Below are positions 43,684 through 52,556 of a stretch of DNA of 64,000 nucleotides, in pieces. Every line of letters begins with the position of its first letter. Positions within the stretch are counted from its first letter, which is position 1. A model generated the notes under the pieces. That model ran no database searches, was not told the DNA's origin, and saw only the letters and a list, made by a program, of their open reading frames with translations. This DNA is from a bacterium (GTDB taxonomy: Bacteria > Armatimonadota > Zipacnadia > Zipacnadales > Zipacnadaceae): contig JAUWYY010000003.1 of NCBI GenBank assembly GCA_030615605.1, positions 162,519 to 226,518 of the forward strand, read 5' to 3'. Both the position numbers and the translations under genes were made by a program.

Positions 43684-44625
43684 CTATTTACCGGTCACCA
43701 GATCATGCAACTGCCCGGCGACTTCGCGGATGCCGGCGGCGCCGGGTAGCTCACCCAGCCAGTAATCCGGCCAGGCCGAGGTGCCGAGTTGGGCACCCCA
43801 GATGGCCCCGACCATCGCCGCCCGCGTATCGGTGTCGCCACCGTTTACCACTGCTGATACCAGTCCCTTGACCGGGTCGTCGGGCCAGCGCATTATGCAG
43901 TAGGCCACGGTAGGAACCGTCTCGTAGACGCTACCGCCCAGGCCCAGCTCACTTAAAGCCTCCAGCGGCGACTGCCCCACCTCAACCAGCTCTCCCGCCC
44001 GCAAGATCAGCGAACTGACCTGCGGCGAGCTTGCTACCGATGACATCTGCACGGCGAGCGTATCTATTGACAACTCGCCAGCGGCAGCCGTGGCTACGGC
44101 ATGGGCGACCGCCACAGCCCCAGCAATCGCATCTTCGTTGCGGTGGGTGATGATCCCGCAGATGCGGCAATCTTCGGCCAACCCGGAGATGTCGCGAGCG
44201 TGCAAGAGTCCCACCGGCGCGATGCGCATAGCCACTCCATTGCTAACAGCGTATTCACCCTTCTGCCCGGCCTCATTCCAGGCCGTGCCCGACTGTAGCC
44301 GTCTCATCGAGTGATAGGTAGCCCGCCCAATCCCCCGGCCACCTGACTCAAACCAGGCCAGATATTTCGCGGCCAAGTCGAATCCGTCCACTCGACCGGT
44401 CTCGACAATAGACTGCGCAGTGGCCACGGCCATCGCCGTATCGTCGGTCCATTCGCTGATACGCAGGTTGACCGGGTCAAAGCGGCCGTCGTAGTAGGCC
44501 TCCGCCACTTCGGTGCCCCGGTAACCCTCCCAGGAAGCACCCAGGCAGTCGCCTAGTGCCAGGCCCAGCAGAGATCCTGCAAACTTTTCGGCTAATGAAG
44601 CCTCACGCTGGTCGTCTGCGTTCAT
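43684..44625 (-). CDS. ADP-ribosylglycohydrolase-family protein
   Basis: A 313-residue protein of the ADP-ribosyl-hydrolase (DraG/ARH) family, which removes ADP-ribose from proteins or small molecules. Metal ligands are visible in EWTDDTAMA (the TDD motif) and GGDTDTRAAMVGA. The opening AGSLLGLALGDCLGASWEG is typical. The start at 44625 sits just before this opening; a TTG 11 codons upstream is possible. There is no partner ADP-ribosyltransferase nearby, so the substrate is unknown. Confidence 0.85.
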   Translation of the reverse strand: MNADDQREASLAEKFAGSLLGLALGDCLGASWEGYRGTEVAEAYYDGRFDPVNLRISEWTDDTAMAVATAQSIVETGRVDGFDLAAKYLAWFESGGRGIGRATYHSMRRLQSGTAWNEAGQKGEYAVSNGVAMRIAPVGLLHARDISGLAEDCRICGIITHRNEDAIAGAVAVAHAVATAAAGELSIDTLAVQMSSVASSPQVSSLILRAGELVEVGQSPLEALSELGLGGSVYETVPTVAYCIMRWPDDPVKGLVSAVVNGGDTDTRAAMVGAIWGAQLGTSAWPDYWLGELPGAAGIREVAGQLHDLVTGK

Positions 44626-44823
44626 TATGTCATCTACCCAAAGAGTCAAGGACAGCAACCGCTATCGTTGCGCCCGCTGCCCCTGAAACTTGCTGGCAGA
44701 TTCTTCTGAAGGTCACAATACCACTCGTATGTACGCCATCACAGGGAAACAATCCTGCCTGCTTTGTACTTCTATCTCAAGAAGCCCTCGATAGTGAGTA
44801 AAACTCTCACAAAAGCTCTAGCA

Positions 44824-44853
44824 GAAAAGCCGACTGGTTGGGACCAGTCGGCT
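44824..44853 (-). terminator. Intrinsic terminator of the initiator tRNA gene
   Basis: On the minus strand an 11-base-pair stem (AGCCGACTGGT / ACCAGTCGGCT) with a four-base loop is followed by TTTTCTGC. It begins 9 bases after the tRNA 3' end. Confidence 0.8.
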
Positions 44854-44861
44854 GGAAAACC

Positions 44862-44938
44862 TGGTGGCGGGGGCGGGATTCGAACCCGCGACCTCAAGGT
44901 TATGAGCCTTGCGAGCTACCTGACTGCTCCACCCCGCG
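44862..44938 (-). tRNA. Initiator tRNA-Met (CAT anticodon)
   Basis: A 77-base tRNA with encoded CCA. The D arm GAGC-AGTCAGGTA-GCTC matches initiator tRNAs, and the anticodon loop is CTCATAA. Two departures from the usual bacterial initiator are visible. Bases 1 and 72 are C and C, rather than the usual C and A mismatch. The anticodon stem reads CAAGG/CCTTG, so 29-41 is A-T while only 30-40 and 31-39 are G-C, instead of three G-C pairs. It has its own promoter and terminator and is a single-gene unit. Confidence 0.85.
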
Positions 44939-44951
44939 TCAAGTGCCATAT

Positions 44952-44980
44952 AGTATAGCACAATTGCAGCCGTTTGTAAA
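44952..44980 (-). promoter_or_regulatory. Promoter of the initiator tRNA gene
   Basis: Minus strand TTTACA, 17 bases, TATACT, with TGC just before the -10 (extended -10). The -10 ends 13 bases before the tRNA. Confidence 0.8.
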
Positions 44981-45027
44981 GACTCTGTGATATTGGCCAC
45001 CCCGTTGTACCGTTGTCTGTTGTACGG

Positions 45028-45056
45028 ATGCACTGGGCCAGGAATTGTGCTATAAT
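45028..45056 (+). promoter_or_regulatory. Extended -10 promoter of ilvN
   Basis: TGC-TATAAT at 45048-45056 with only a poor -35 (ATGCAC). A 12-base sequence AATTGTGCTATA over this -10 (45043-45054) is the exact inverse of the one over the tRNA -10 (44954-44965). Confidence 0.6.
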
Positions 45057-45099
45057 GATGCGCACTTAGCCCATTTCGCAGGTAAAGAAGGATGCTACC

Positions 45100-45585
45100 A
45101 TGAGACATACCATTTCTGTTTTGGTTGAGAACAAGCCTGGCGTATTGGCGCGCTGCGCGGGACTCTTCGCCCGGCGCGGCTTCAATATTGACAGTCTGGC
45201 CGTCAGCACCACCGAAAGCCCCGAGGTCTCGCGCATGATCATCACGGTAAGCGGCGATGATCAGACTCTGGATCAGATCTGCAAGCAGTTGCAGAAGCTG
45301 GTTGATGTCATCGCGGTACTGGATCACACCGAAGATGCCACCGTCGAGCGCGAGTTGTGCCTGTGTAAGATCAAGGTAGAGCGCGAGAATCGCTCAGAAG
45401 TCATTGAAATCTGCAACCTCTTCCGCGGTGAGGTGGTGGATGTCGGCGAAGATGCCCTGATGATCGAGGTCACCGGCGATGAGGAAAAGATAGACGCCTT
45501 CGTCAACGTTATCAAAGACTACGAGATAGACGAGATGGTACGCACCGGCAAGATCCTGCTGGTACGCGGCAGTCAGCCGACCTGA
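45100..45585 (+). CDS. ilvN: Acetolactate synthase small subunit
   Basis: Regulatory subunit of acetohydroxyacid synthase, the first common enzyme of branched-chain amino acid synthesis; it binds valine for feedback control. The 161-residue protein has the ACT domain (VLVENKPGVLARCAGLFARRGFNI, about 6-80) and the C-terminal ALS small-subunit domain (IEICNLFRGEVVDVGEDALM, about 90-155). The catalytic ilvB is not adjacent, which is unusual. ilvC follows about 460 bases later with a small membrane protein between. Confidence 0.95.
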   Translation: MRHTISVLVENKPGVLARCAGLFARRGFNIDSLAVSTTESPEVSRMIITVSGDDQTLDQICKQLQKLVDVIAVLDHTEDATVERELCLCKIKVERENRSEVIEICNLFRGEVVDVGEDALMIEVTGDEEKIDAFVNVIKDYEIDEMVRTGKILLVRGSQPT

Positions 45586-45639
45586 ACGAACGCTGCCACT
45601 CGGCATCTTCGGTAGCTGCACGATCCAGCAACTCCTGGT

Positions 45640-45990
45640 ATGCACGAACTGATTGATCTGGCCAAATTTGAGTTGGCACTGCAGATCCTCGCAGCAGCCA
45701 CACTGCCGCTAGGGCTAATCGTCGGTACTTATCTGGGCCGAGTACGCGGGGCGATGCGCACCCAGATAATCCGCGGAGCAGCCGTCGGGCTGCTGGGGCC
45801 GATCATCTATGTCTTGTGGCGCTACTACCGCTGGATGGTACGCCTGGAGCCGGAAAGCGGCTACGTTGGCCTGCACAAGCCCGGCGTCCTCGCCGTGAAC
45901 GTGGGAGTGTTTGTAATTGTTGGCGCGATCCTGGGTCTGGCCTACGCCAGGATCTTCCGAGGAGATGCACCACCCCGCAAAGAACAATGA
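45640..45990 (+). CDS. Small three-span membrane protein
   Basis: A 116-residue protein with spans near 15-33, 45-62 and 80-102 and a basic loop RVRGAMRTQIIRG between the first two. I do not recognise the family. It sits between ilvN and ilvC in the same direction, with gaps of about 55 bases on each side, so it is probably co-transcribed. No function is proposed. Confidence 0.6.
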   Translation: MHELIDLAKFELALQILAAATLPLGLIVGTYLGRVRGAMRTQIIRGAAVGLLGPIIYVLWRYYRWMVRLEPESGYVGLHKPGVLAVNVGVFVIVGAILGLAYARIFRGDAPPRKEQ

Positions 45991-46045
45991 GCTATGTTGA
46001 CAAGCGTAACTGACCACGCACTAACGCTGGAAAGGAGCATTTACA

Positions 46046-47041
46046 ATGACTGCAAAGATTTACTACGACGACGATGCCGACCTGGCTTATCTGGAAGGAA
46101 AAACCATAGCCGTCATCGGCTATGGCATTCAAGGGGGCGCTCAGGCGCTGTGCCTGCGCGACAGCGGCTGCGATGTGCTGGTCGCGGAGCTGGAGGGTAC
46201 ACCCAACTATCAGCGGGCTGTTGACGATGGCTGGGATGTGCTAACCACCGAGCAGGCCGCCTCACGGGCCGACATTATCCAGATTCTGACGCAGGACCAC
46301 GTCCAGGCGATGGTATATGACCAAACCATTGTCCCAAATCTGGTCGCCGGCAACGCGCTTGTCTTCTCCCACGGGTTCAACATCCACTACGGGCAAATCG
46401 TCCCGCCCGACGATGTGGACGTCTTTATGATCGCCCCCAAGGGCCCGGGAGCGCTGGTGCGCGAAGGCTACCTGTCTGATACCGGCGTCCCCTCGCTGGT
46501 CGCTGTCTACCAGGACGCGACCGGCAACGCCCTGCAAGTGGCCCTGGCCTACGCCAAGGCGATCAAGGCAACCAAGGCCGGCGTCATCCAGACCACCTTT
46601 GCCGAAGAGACCGAGACTGATCTCTTTGGCGAGCAGGCCGTCCTGTGCGGCGGGGTAACTGAACTGATTAAGGCCGGCTTTGATACGCTGGTGGAAGCCG
46701 GATATCAGCCCGAGATTGCTTATTTCGAGTGCCTGCACGAGCTGAAACTTATCATGGACCTCATCTACAACCGGGGTATCGCCGGGATGCGCGCGGGCGT
46801 CTCGGATACTGCGACCTACGGTGACATCACCCGGGGCAAGCGCATCGTCACCGACCAGACCCGCGCCGAGATGAAGAAGATCCTGCGTGAGGTGCAGGAC
46901 GGCAGCTTTGCCCGAGAGTGGATTCTGGAGAATCAAACGGGACGACCAAGCTACAACGCCTTGATGCGCGAAGAAGCCGCCCACCTGATTGAGGATGTCG
47001 GCAAGAAGCTCCGCGCAATGATGCCGTGGATTGAGGGGTAG
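46046..47041 (+). CDS. ilvC: Ketol-acid reductoisomerase (class I, atypical cofactor loop)
   Basis: Converts acetolactate and acetohydroxybutyrate to the dihydroxy acids for valine and isoleucine. The 331-residue length is class I. The Rossmann motif is GYGIQGGAQ (25-33). The cofactor loop after the second strand reads [11 protein letters not shown] (46-56), where NADPH enzymes usually have GLRxGSxSW. The 2'-phosphate-binding Arg and both Ser are missing and two Glu are present, which predicts NADH use. The catalytic His lies in [10 protein letters not shown], and the metal ligands in [11 protein letters not shown] and [10 protein letters not shown] are all kept. AAAGGAG precedes the ATG. Confidence 0.93.
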   Translation: MTAKIYYDDDADLAYLEGKTIAVIGYGIQGGAQALCLRDSGCDVLVAELEGTPNYQRAVDDGWDVLTTEQAASRADIIQILTQDHVQAMVYDQTIVPNLVAGNALVFSHGFNIHYGQIVPPDDVDVFMIAPKGPGALVREGYLSDTGVPSLVAVYQDATGNALQVALAYAKAIKATKAGVIQTTFAEETETDLFGEQAVLCGGVTELIKAGFDTLVEAGYQPEIAYFECLHELKLIMDLIYNRGIAGMRAGVSDTATYGDITRGKRIVTDQTRAEMKKILREVQDGSFAREWILENQTGRPSYNALMREEAAHLIEDVGKKLRAMMPWIEG

Positions 47042-47111
47042 GAAAGCCAGACTCAAAGGACGCAGAAGTCCACTAAAAGCACCACGGCAGTCTGTGGAGG
47101 GATGAGTTGTC

Positions 47112-48131
47112 ATGCCAGTAGAGATGGCTTTGTGGAAGATCAAAGACGGCAAGCTGCATTCTGTGGCATCCAGACCGCTAAACTCAGAAGAGATGTTGGA
47201 AAACTGGCTGGCCGACGACATATCTATGGTCTCCGAGGATTTGCTCGTCATAGGACGACAGGTGGCGAGCGACCTCGGGGGCGTGCTTGACTTACTCGCG
47301 ATTGACATCAATGGCGATCTGGCCGTGCTCGAGCTGAAACGCCACCTAACCCCCAGAGATGTGGTCGCACAAGCTCTGCACTACGCGGCGTGGGTACGAA
47401 CTCTGTCCTGGGAAGATATTGAGCAAACCGCTACTGAGTACTACAAGGGAAAGTCCCTGGAAGACGTATTTCGGGATCACTTCGAAGCGCCCATCCCTGA
47501 CGTTATCAACACGGCGCACCAAGTATACATCGTGGCAGCAGAAATGGACCCGGTCTCTGAGACTATCGTCCGTTATCTTTCCGAAGAGTATTCCGCCAAC
47601 ATTAACGTTATATTCTTCCGCCATTTCTACGACGCTGACAAAGGGGAATTCCTTGGCCGCTCGTGGTTGATGGAACCGTCCGAAGTCAAGGTCCGAGGCG
47701 GGAAGCGGCCCCCGCCTCTTACCTTCGAGCAATTCCAGGACTTGGCAAACAAAAAAGGAGTCGGTGAGCAATACCGAGCTCTTTTTGAGTTCTTTTCGGA
47801 GCAAGCTCAGGTGCACCGTACCCAGAGCAATGTGGCCTTCGCGTTTCAGGTGGAGGGGGGGCAAAGGAGAAGAGGCTTCTCGGCTTACCCGGTCTACAGC
47901 TCCACCGGAGAGGGTCTGTACACTGATGTTCGTCCCGAGCGTCTTGCCAGTGCTTTTGACGTCCCTGAGTCCGATGTACGCGACGCACTACCGGGACCTG
48001 GCAGTGAGGATGTAGGGTATGGCGAGCTCCACTATTTCAAGACTATTGAGCAAGTGCAAAAGCTAATCAAGGTGCTGTCGGCCAGCTCTGAGGAGGAACT
48101 TATTGCTGATGACACCAGAAAGCCCGAATGA
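47112..48131 (+). CDS. NucS-like PD-(D/E)xK nuclease-fold protein
   Basis: A 339-residue protein. Residues 25-95 carry the restriction-like core: GGVLDLLAIDINGDLAVLEL with K76, giving D60, E74 and K76, followed by QALHY (Q87). This layout is that of the DUF91/NucS endonuclease N-terminal or C-terminal nuclease part. The remaining 240 residues are helical with no recognised domain. NucS proper has a different N-terminal domain and acts in mismatch repair; here the nuclease core is first. It overlaps a STAS-domain gene by 29 bases. Defence, repair or regulation are all possible. Confidence 0.65.
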   Translation: MPVEMALWKIKDGKLHSVASRPLNSEEMLENWLADDISMVSEDLLVIGRQVASDLGGVLDLLAIDINGDLAVLELKRHLTPRDVVAQALHYAAWVRTLSWEDIEQTATEYYKGKSLEDVFRDHFEAPIPDVINTAHQVYIVAAEMDPVSETIVRYLSEEYSANINVIFFRHFYDADKGEFLGRSWLMEPSEVKVRGGKRPPPLTFEQFQDLANKKGVGEQYRALFEFFSEQAQVHRTQSNVAFAFQVEGGQRRRGFSAYPVYSSTGEGLYTDVRPERLASAFDVPESDVRDALPGPGSEDVGYGELHYFKTIEQVQKLIKVLSASSEEELIADDTRKPE

Positions 48132-48504
48132 GTTCGAAACGTTCAACTTCACAAGTAGCATAGAAGATGGCTGGCTCGCACTCATTCACATTCAAGGAGA
48201 GTTCGATTGTGTGGGTGCAGGTCAGTCTTGGCCACTTCTGTGGGAAACCATTGAGTCCGGGACATATTGGTTGTTGATGGATATGCTCGAAGTGGACTAT
48301 CTAGATGGGTGTGCCTTCTCTATGCTCATCGGGGCCGCCAAGCAAGCACGGGATCGAGGTGGCTGCCTATCTGTGGCCTGTGACAATCCCTTGCTGCTTA
48401 AACTCTTAGCGCGCTCGGATACTAAGGAATTCTTCAATACACGTTCGAGCATAGAAGAAGCACGCAGCCTGTTAGAAGCTAAGCGGAATGCCTCTGAAGC
48501 CTAG
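48103..48504 (+). CDS. STAS-domain protein lacking the phosphorylatable serine
   Basis: A 133-residue protein of the STAS (anti-sigma factor antagonist) type. Strand and helix order fits: LALIHIQGEFDCVGAGQ, LLMDMLEVDYLDGCAFSML, QARDRGGCLSVACDN, then LLKLLARSDTKEFF. The site usually DSSG reads DGCA, so control by serine phosphorylation is unlikely. A TTG start at 48103 has AGGAGG six bases upstream; the ATG at 48109 is 12 bases away. It overlaps the NucS-like gene, suggesting coupled translation and perhaps a joint role. Confidence 0.7.
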   Translation: MLMTPESPNEFETFNFTSSIEDGWLALIHIQGEFDCVGAGQSWPLLWETIESGTYWLLMDMLEVDYLDGCAFSMLIGAAKQARDRGGCLSVACDNPLLLKLLARSDTKEFFNTRSSIEEARSLLEAKRNASEA

Positions 48505-48527
48505 CAATCGGGAAATATGGTTCTCAG

Positions 48528-48971
48528 ATGAAGAGGAACAAGCCCACAGCCTGGCATGAAAACCTGCGTCGCCTCTGGGCCCGACTGTGGGACAGCACCC
48601 CCCTATCCCGCCGTCGCATGGGCGCTCGGGCGGAGGCGGCTGCCGCGCGTTACCTCAAGCGGCAGGGCTACCGCATCCTGCAGCGTAATCTGCGTACTCG
48701 CCTCGGGGAGATAGATATTGTCGCCACCGATGGCAACTGGCTGGTGGTCGTGGAGGTGCGCAGCCGCCGCGAAGATTCACCGGTAAGCCCCCGCGAAACC
48801 CTCACTCGCAACAAGCGGCGCAAGCTGCGCGCGCTCACCGAGCAGCTCCGCAAACGCCACCGACTGGTAGACAAACCGGTGCGCGTGGATCTGGTGGAAG
48901 TAACGCTCGACCAGCGTGGGAAAGTCAAATCCTGTCAACTGCTGCCGGGACTGGCTTTGGGGGAGCGATAG
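48528..48971 (+). CDS. YraN/UPF0102 family protein
   Basis: A 147-residue protein. After a basic N-terminal extension comes the family core: GARAEAAAARYLKRQGYRIL, RTRLGEIDIVATDGNWLVV and VEVRSR with the nuclease-like E-x-D...E-x-R pattern of a Holliday-junction-resolvase-like fold, then VSPRETLTRNKRRKL. Members are small, common and not biochemically settled. Often they are next to rnhB; here the upstream neighbours are the NucS-like and STAS genes. Confidence 0.85.
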   Translation: MKRNKPTAWHENLRRLWARLWDSTPLSRRRMGARAEAAAARYLKRQGYRILQRNLRTRLGEIDIVATDGNWLVVVEVRSRREDSPVSPRETLTRNKRRKLRALTEQLRKRHRLVDKPVRVDLVEVTLDQRGKVKSCQLLPGLALGER

Positions 48972-49040
48972 GTCAGCCGCCGGTCCTGCTGGCAGCCACA
49001 GATACGCTGAACTCTCCCTAAGTAGAAGTGCCGCTCAGCT

Positions 49041-51926
49041 TCAGAACGGGGTAGTATACTCCACACGGCCCTCCACTGACCGCTCCAGATCCTCGCGGTC
49101 CTGCGGCGGAGTGGTGCGATTGAGGGTGATGATGAGACGGCTGTTTTCAGTCCAGCGGTCCTCATAGCTGAGACTGAACACCGAGCAGGGGACAAGCTTC
49201 TGGCCATCTTCGCGCGGCACTGCCACGCCCGACTGATAGCCGAGAGTCAGATGGCCGTACTTCAATGCTCCTTCGAGTGACTCGTGAGATAGAGTGTAGC
49301 CAGCATCGGGATACTCCGGGCGATAGACGGCCAGGTGCAACTGGCCCATATCCCCCAGCGACTTGGTATACTTAAGTTCGGCAATCTTTTCAGCGCGCGG
49401 CTTCTTCTTGTCACTGGGATCAGGCACAAAGTCCCCAGAGCGCAGCCCCACAACTAACTTGCCCAAGTGGTCTTCCTGGCCGCCTTCGAGCTTGAAGTGC
49501 ATGTACTGCCGGCTATTCTCCCCAGAGTCAGATCTACCATAATCCCAGTGCCGGTAGCCTACATCAAGATTGAGACTACTGAACAATGGCCGGTTTAAAC
49601 TGACCTCAAACAGGTCGGCACGCTGTACCGTCTTTCCGTCCCGGCCCACTGGATTGGCCACGGCTCCCAGCTTCATATCTCCGCCCAGGGCCGGGAAGGC
49701 AAACTTGATGCCCCGCATCGGCGCCAGCCGCGCCGGATGATCTTCGTATTCGAGCTTGACGCTCAGCTTATCCGGATCGCCGCTAACCGCCGCCAACTGC
49801 AGGATAGGCTGATCGTAGCGCTCCCACTTCTTCTCATCATACTCAGAAAGCCTACCAGTTAGCTGGACATGACTGGTGTCGCCAAACGATACTCGCAAAT
49901 CGCCAGCGCCGTCAGGATCGTTGCCTGGCTGCCCCCAGGTGGTATAGCCAGCCTGCACGTTCAGCCCGTTGTCAGCACTCTCTTTAGTGACGTAAAGATT
50001 GCGCACAATCCTGGCAGCATCACCGGCACCATTGAGCTGATGAAACAGGGCATTGAGCGACAGGTTCTTGGTCAGGTGCCAACTCGCCAAGGCACGGCGA
50101 TCGCGGCTGTCGTCCGCCCCGTGGTCGTCAATTTGATAGTTGCCGATCAGTTCCAGCCCCGGCAGAGGCTGGTAAGTCAGATCAATGTCGGTCTTGCGGT
50201 AATGGGCCCGGCCGGTATTCTCCGAGATGGCGTGCTTCGCAGTTATTGTAGCGTTATCGGTAAACAGCTTGAACTGAGGCAGATCTATTGTCGTCAGGCC
50301 CGTGCGCTCGATGCCGCCGGACAGCGGAATGTGGGTTGATTGGCGTGTTATCTTCAGACTCTCGCCAGCCAGCGGCACTGCAAAGGAGCTGGTATGAACA
50401 ACCCGGTAATCGCCGGGCTCCCGCACCGACTTGCGCAGGTGCCCGAGCTGGATCTCAGCACCAAAGAGTTGCAGCGGCAGGTCCAGGCCAAACTCCCGCA
50501 CCTCTTGAGTCGGCTTCTTTTTGCGCTCGACATGCTTGATGATATGGGTCAGTTCGGCGCTATCACTAAGAAATCCCAAGGGCACAGCCAGGTTCAGGGT
50601 CGGCCGACTGGTCTTGGTCCCATCTTTGTGAGTGACATTGACGTCATATTCGATCGTGCCACTGCCGAACATGCTCAACTCCGGCATATCTATCTTCAGA
50701 GTCTCGGTCTCAGAACTGGTGCCGCCTGTTGAGCGAGAGCTGAGGTACTGAGCCGTCAGCGGCTTGCCTTCGAGCTGAGTGGCCAGTTGCGTGTCATAGG
50801 TGGCGGCGCGCGTGTCGGCCTGGCGCTTGGTGGTGCGGCGCAGTGAGAGACTGCCGCCGGCTCCCATCATCGGCCACGGAGTCTCCAGCAGCGAAGTGCG
50901 CACCTCGGCGTCGGGCTGTTTTTTCTCCTTGACCTGCTGGATCTGATGTGAGAAGCTGGCCCCCTGCACGAGACTGTCAAGGGGAGTGGCGAAGTCCAGC
51001 GTCTGCTTTGCGGAGCTGCTACCATTCTCGTCGGTGGCGATGCGCATGTAGCTGGTGCTGGCCTGCCCACCAAACATCGCCAGCAGGGCATCAATGGTTG
51101 TCGTGCGCGTCCGCTCGGCACTGCCGTCAATTATCTTCCTTACCTCGGAAAAGCCCAGCTTGCCCGGGCCGCCACTAAGCGTCAGCGGCAAATCAGCACT
51201 CAACTTCCGCACATATTTGTCGTGGATGCCGTTATGTTCTTCGAAGTTGGAGAATGACAGCTTGCCGGTCGCGCCCATCATCGGCAGACCCAGACTGAGT
51301 TCCTCGATGCGCTGATGCAGACCGAAGGGGTCGGGAGAATCGGTGGTCTGCAGCTTAGCCGCAACGTCATACCCGTTGCCCAGCCCCGACTCCAGCGAAA
51401 TGAGCTCGGTGAGCAACTGGTCAATCCCCTGGCCGCGTACAAATTCCGCTGACTCGATCCGCTTATAGCCCAGGATACCAGCAGTGGTGCCCGAACCAAA
51501 GCCCTGTCTCAAGCTCAGCGTCTTGGTCTCTTCCCCGGAGAGTAGCGCACGGGTCAAATCCCGCACATTATTTATCTCGCGGGAGAAGCCGAAGTGGGTG
51601 CGGCTGGCCAGCTCCAGAGAAAGACTATCAGTGAGCGCGCGCTGGATGCCGCTACCAACTATTGCCTCTTTGTGGGGAACGACCGACTCGCTGAAGGCGC
51701 GGCGCAGCTCCAGCTCGGGGCTCACCGCAAACTTCATATCGTACTGGGTCGGATCACTGCTCTGCCCCCTAGCCCAAGCACCGTCAGCCGCGATCACACT
51801 CTCCAGCAGCCCGCCGGTTGGGTAGAAGTTTTCCACCGTGGCCAGCTGCCCCCAAGCACCGCTTAACGGTGCGCTAAGCGCCAGTAAGCCGCAAAGCACC
51901 AGTTGTATCAACCCGTGTTTTCGCAT
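49041..51926 (-). CDS. Large beta-strand-rich outer-membrane protein
   Basis: A 961-residue protein with a signal peptide (about 1-26); the start MRKHGL is chosen because an upstream in-frame TTG would bury the signal. Nearly the entire chain alternates short amphipathic strands and charged turns (FKLEGGQEDHLGKLVVGLR, LTYQPLPGLELIGNYQ, LSLNALFHQLNG), as in outer-membrane barrels. It ends with aromatic-rich EYTTPF. Similar in style to the barrel at 36181-39159, but I could not align repeats between them. Function is unknown. Confidence 0.65.
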   Translation of the reverse strand: MRKHGLIQLVLCGLLALSAPLSGAWGQLATVENFYPTGGLLESVIAADGAWARGQSSDPTQYDMKFAVSPELELRRAFSESVVPHKEAIVGSGIQRALTDSLSLELASRTHFGFSREINNVRDLTRALLSGEETKTLSLRQGFGSGTTAGILGYKRIESAEFVRGQGIDQLLTELISLESGLGNGYDVAAKLQTTDSPDPFGLHQRIEELSLGLPMMGATGKLSFSNFEEHNGIHDKYVRKLSADLPLTLSGGPGKLGFSEVRKIIDGSAERTRTTTIDALLAMFGGQASTSYMRIATDENGSSSAKQTLDFATPLDSLVQGASFSHQIQQVKEKKQPDAEVRTSLLETPWPMMGAGGSLSLRRTTKRQADTRAATYDTQLATQLEGKPLTAQYLSSRSTGGTSSETETLKIDMPELSMFGSGTIEYDVNVTHKDGTKTSRPTLNLAVPLGFLSDSAELTHIIKHVERKKKPTQEVREFGLDLPLQLFGAEIQLGHLRKSVREPGDYRVVHTSSFAVPLAGESLKITRQSTHIPLSGGIERTGLTTIDLPQFKLFTDNATITAKHAISENTGRAHYRKTDIDLTYQPLPGLELIGNYQIDDHGADDSRDRRALASWHLTKNLSLNALFHQLNGAGDAARIVRNLYVTKESADNGLNVQAGYTTWGQPGNDPDGAGDLRVSFGDTSHVQLTGRLSEYDEKKWERYDQPILQLAAVSGDPDKLSVKLEYEDHPARLAPMRGIKFAFPALGGDMKLGAVANPVGRDGKTVQRADLFEVSLNRPLFSSLNLDVGYRHWDYGRSDSGENSRQYMHFKLEGGQEDHLGKLVVGLRSGDFVPDPSDKKKPRAEKIAELKYTKSLGDMGQLHLAVYRPEYPDAGYTLSHESLEGALKYGHLTLGYQSGVAVPREDGQKLVPCSVFSLSYEDRWTENSRLIITLNRTTPPQDREDLERSVEGRVEYTTPF

Positions 51927-51989
51927 GGCAGACGTCTTTTCGGAGAACACAATCGGATTCCCTACGGAAATCCTCAGTGTTATAGACAA

Positions 51990-52216
51990 TACATCCTGGC
52001 CTAATGTTTCGTCTTACCAGGAATCTAGTTGGTAATAGTATGAACTAACCCGCTCTGGTCCACTACCGCGCCCCTTAGCCGCCAGAGTGCCACAGTCAAC
52101 AAGCGACGTCAGACCGAGGCGTCTTTCCTAGTTGATCGGCGCGTATCGGTTAATATTAAGACAATTCTCCGCAATCAGCAAGTAAGTCTGCCGGCTGTTG
52201 CTTGCCACTACGCGGG
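51990..52216. other. Divergent intergenic region
   Basis: This stretch between the barrel gene and the NifU-type promoter holds no gene I can support. AT-rich stretches such as GTTAATATTAAG near 52150 may be promoter-linked. Confidence 0.3.
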
Positions 52217-52245
52217 TTGACATTGACAACTCAAGCCCCTACAAT
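52217..52245 (+). promoter_or_regulatory. Near-consensus promoter of the NifU-type gene
   Basis: TTGACA, 17 bases, TACAAT. The start of transcription near 52252 excludes the in-frame codons at 52202 and 52244 and supports the ATG at 52289. Confidence 0.8.
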
Positions 52246-52288
52246 GTTCGCAGTATTGTCCCAAAATGACGAAAGAGTGAGTGATCTT

Positions 52289-52519
52289 ATGCTGCAAGAG
52301 CAACAAGTAAACGAGGTGCTGGAGCAGGTGCGAGCTAATCTACAGGCCCACGGCGGAGATGTAGAACTGGTGGCGGTCAGTGAAGACGGTGTGGTCAGCG
52401 TCCGCTTGGAGGGCGCTTGCAGGGGCTGCCCTATGGCCCAGCAGACGCTCAAGATGGGTATTGAGGCCATGCTCAAAGAACAATTGCCCGAAGTGCAGTC
52501 GGTCGAAGCCGTTGAGTAG
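52289..52519 (+). CDS. NifU C-terminal domain (Nfu-type) iron-sulfur scaffold
   Basis: A 76-residue protein consisting of only the Nfu/NifU-C domain, which carries or delivers Fe-S clusters. The opening VNEVLEQVRANLQAHGGDVE and the cluster motif GACRGCPMAQQTLK, with its CxxC, are standard. The start follows from the promoter position. Fructose-6-phosphate aldolase follows 37 bases later with its own site. The Fe-S targets are not evident. Confidence 0.9.
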   Translation: MLQEQQVNEVLEQVRANLQAHGGDVELVAVSEDGVVSVRLEGACRGCPMAQQTLKMGIEAMLKEQLPEVQSVEAVE

Positions 52520-52556
52520 CCGCTCTGCTTGATTCCCCGCAAGGGAGGTAACCAGC

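Noticed and set aside
46262..47311. Long minus-strand open frame opposite ilvC (about 349 codons)
   Set aside because: Shadow of ilvC in GC-rich sequence; composition is unlike a protein and ilvC motifs are complete.
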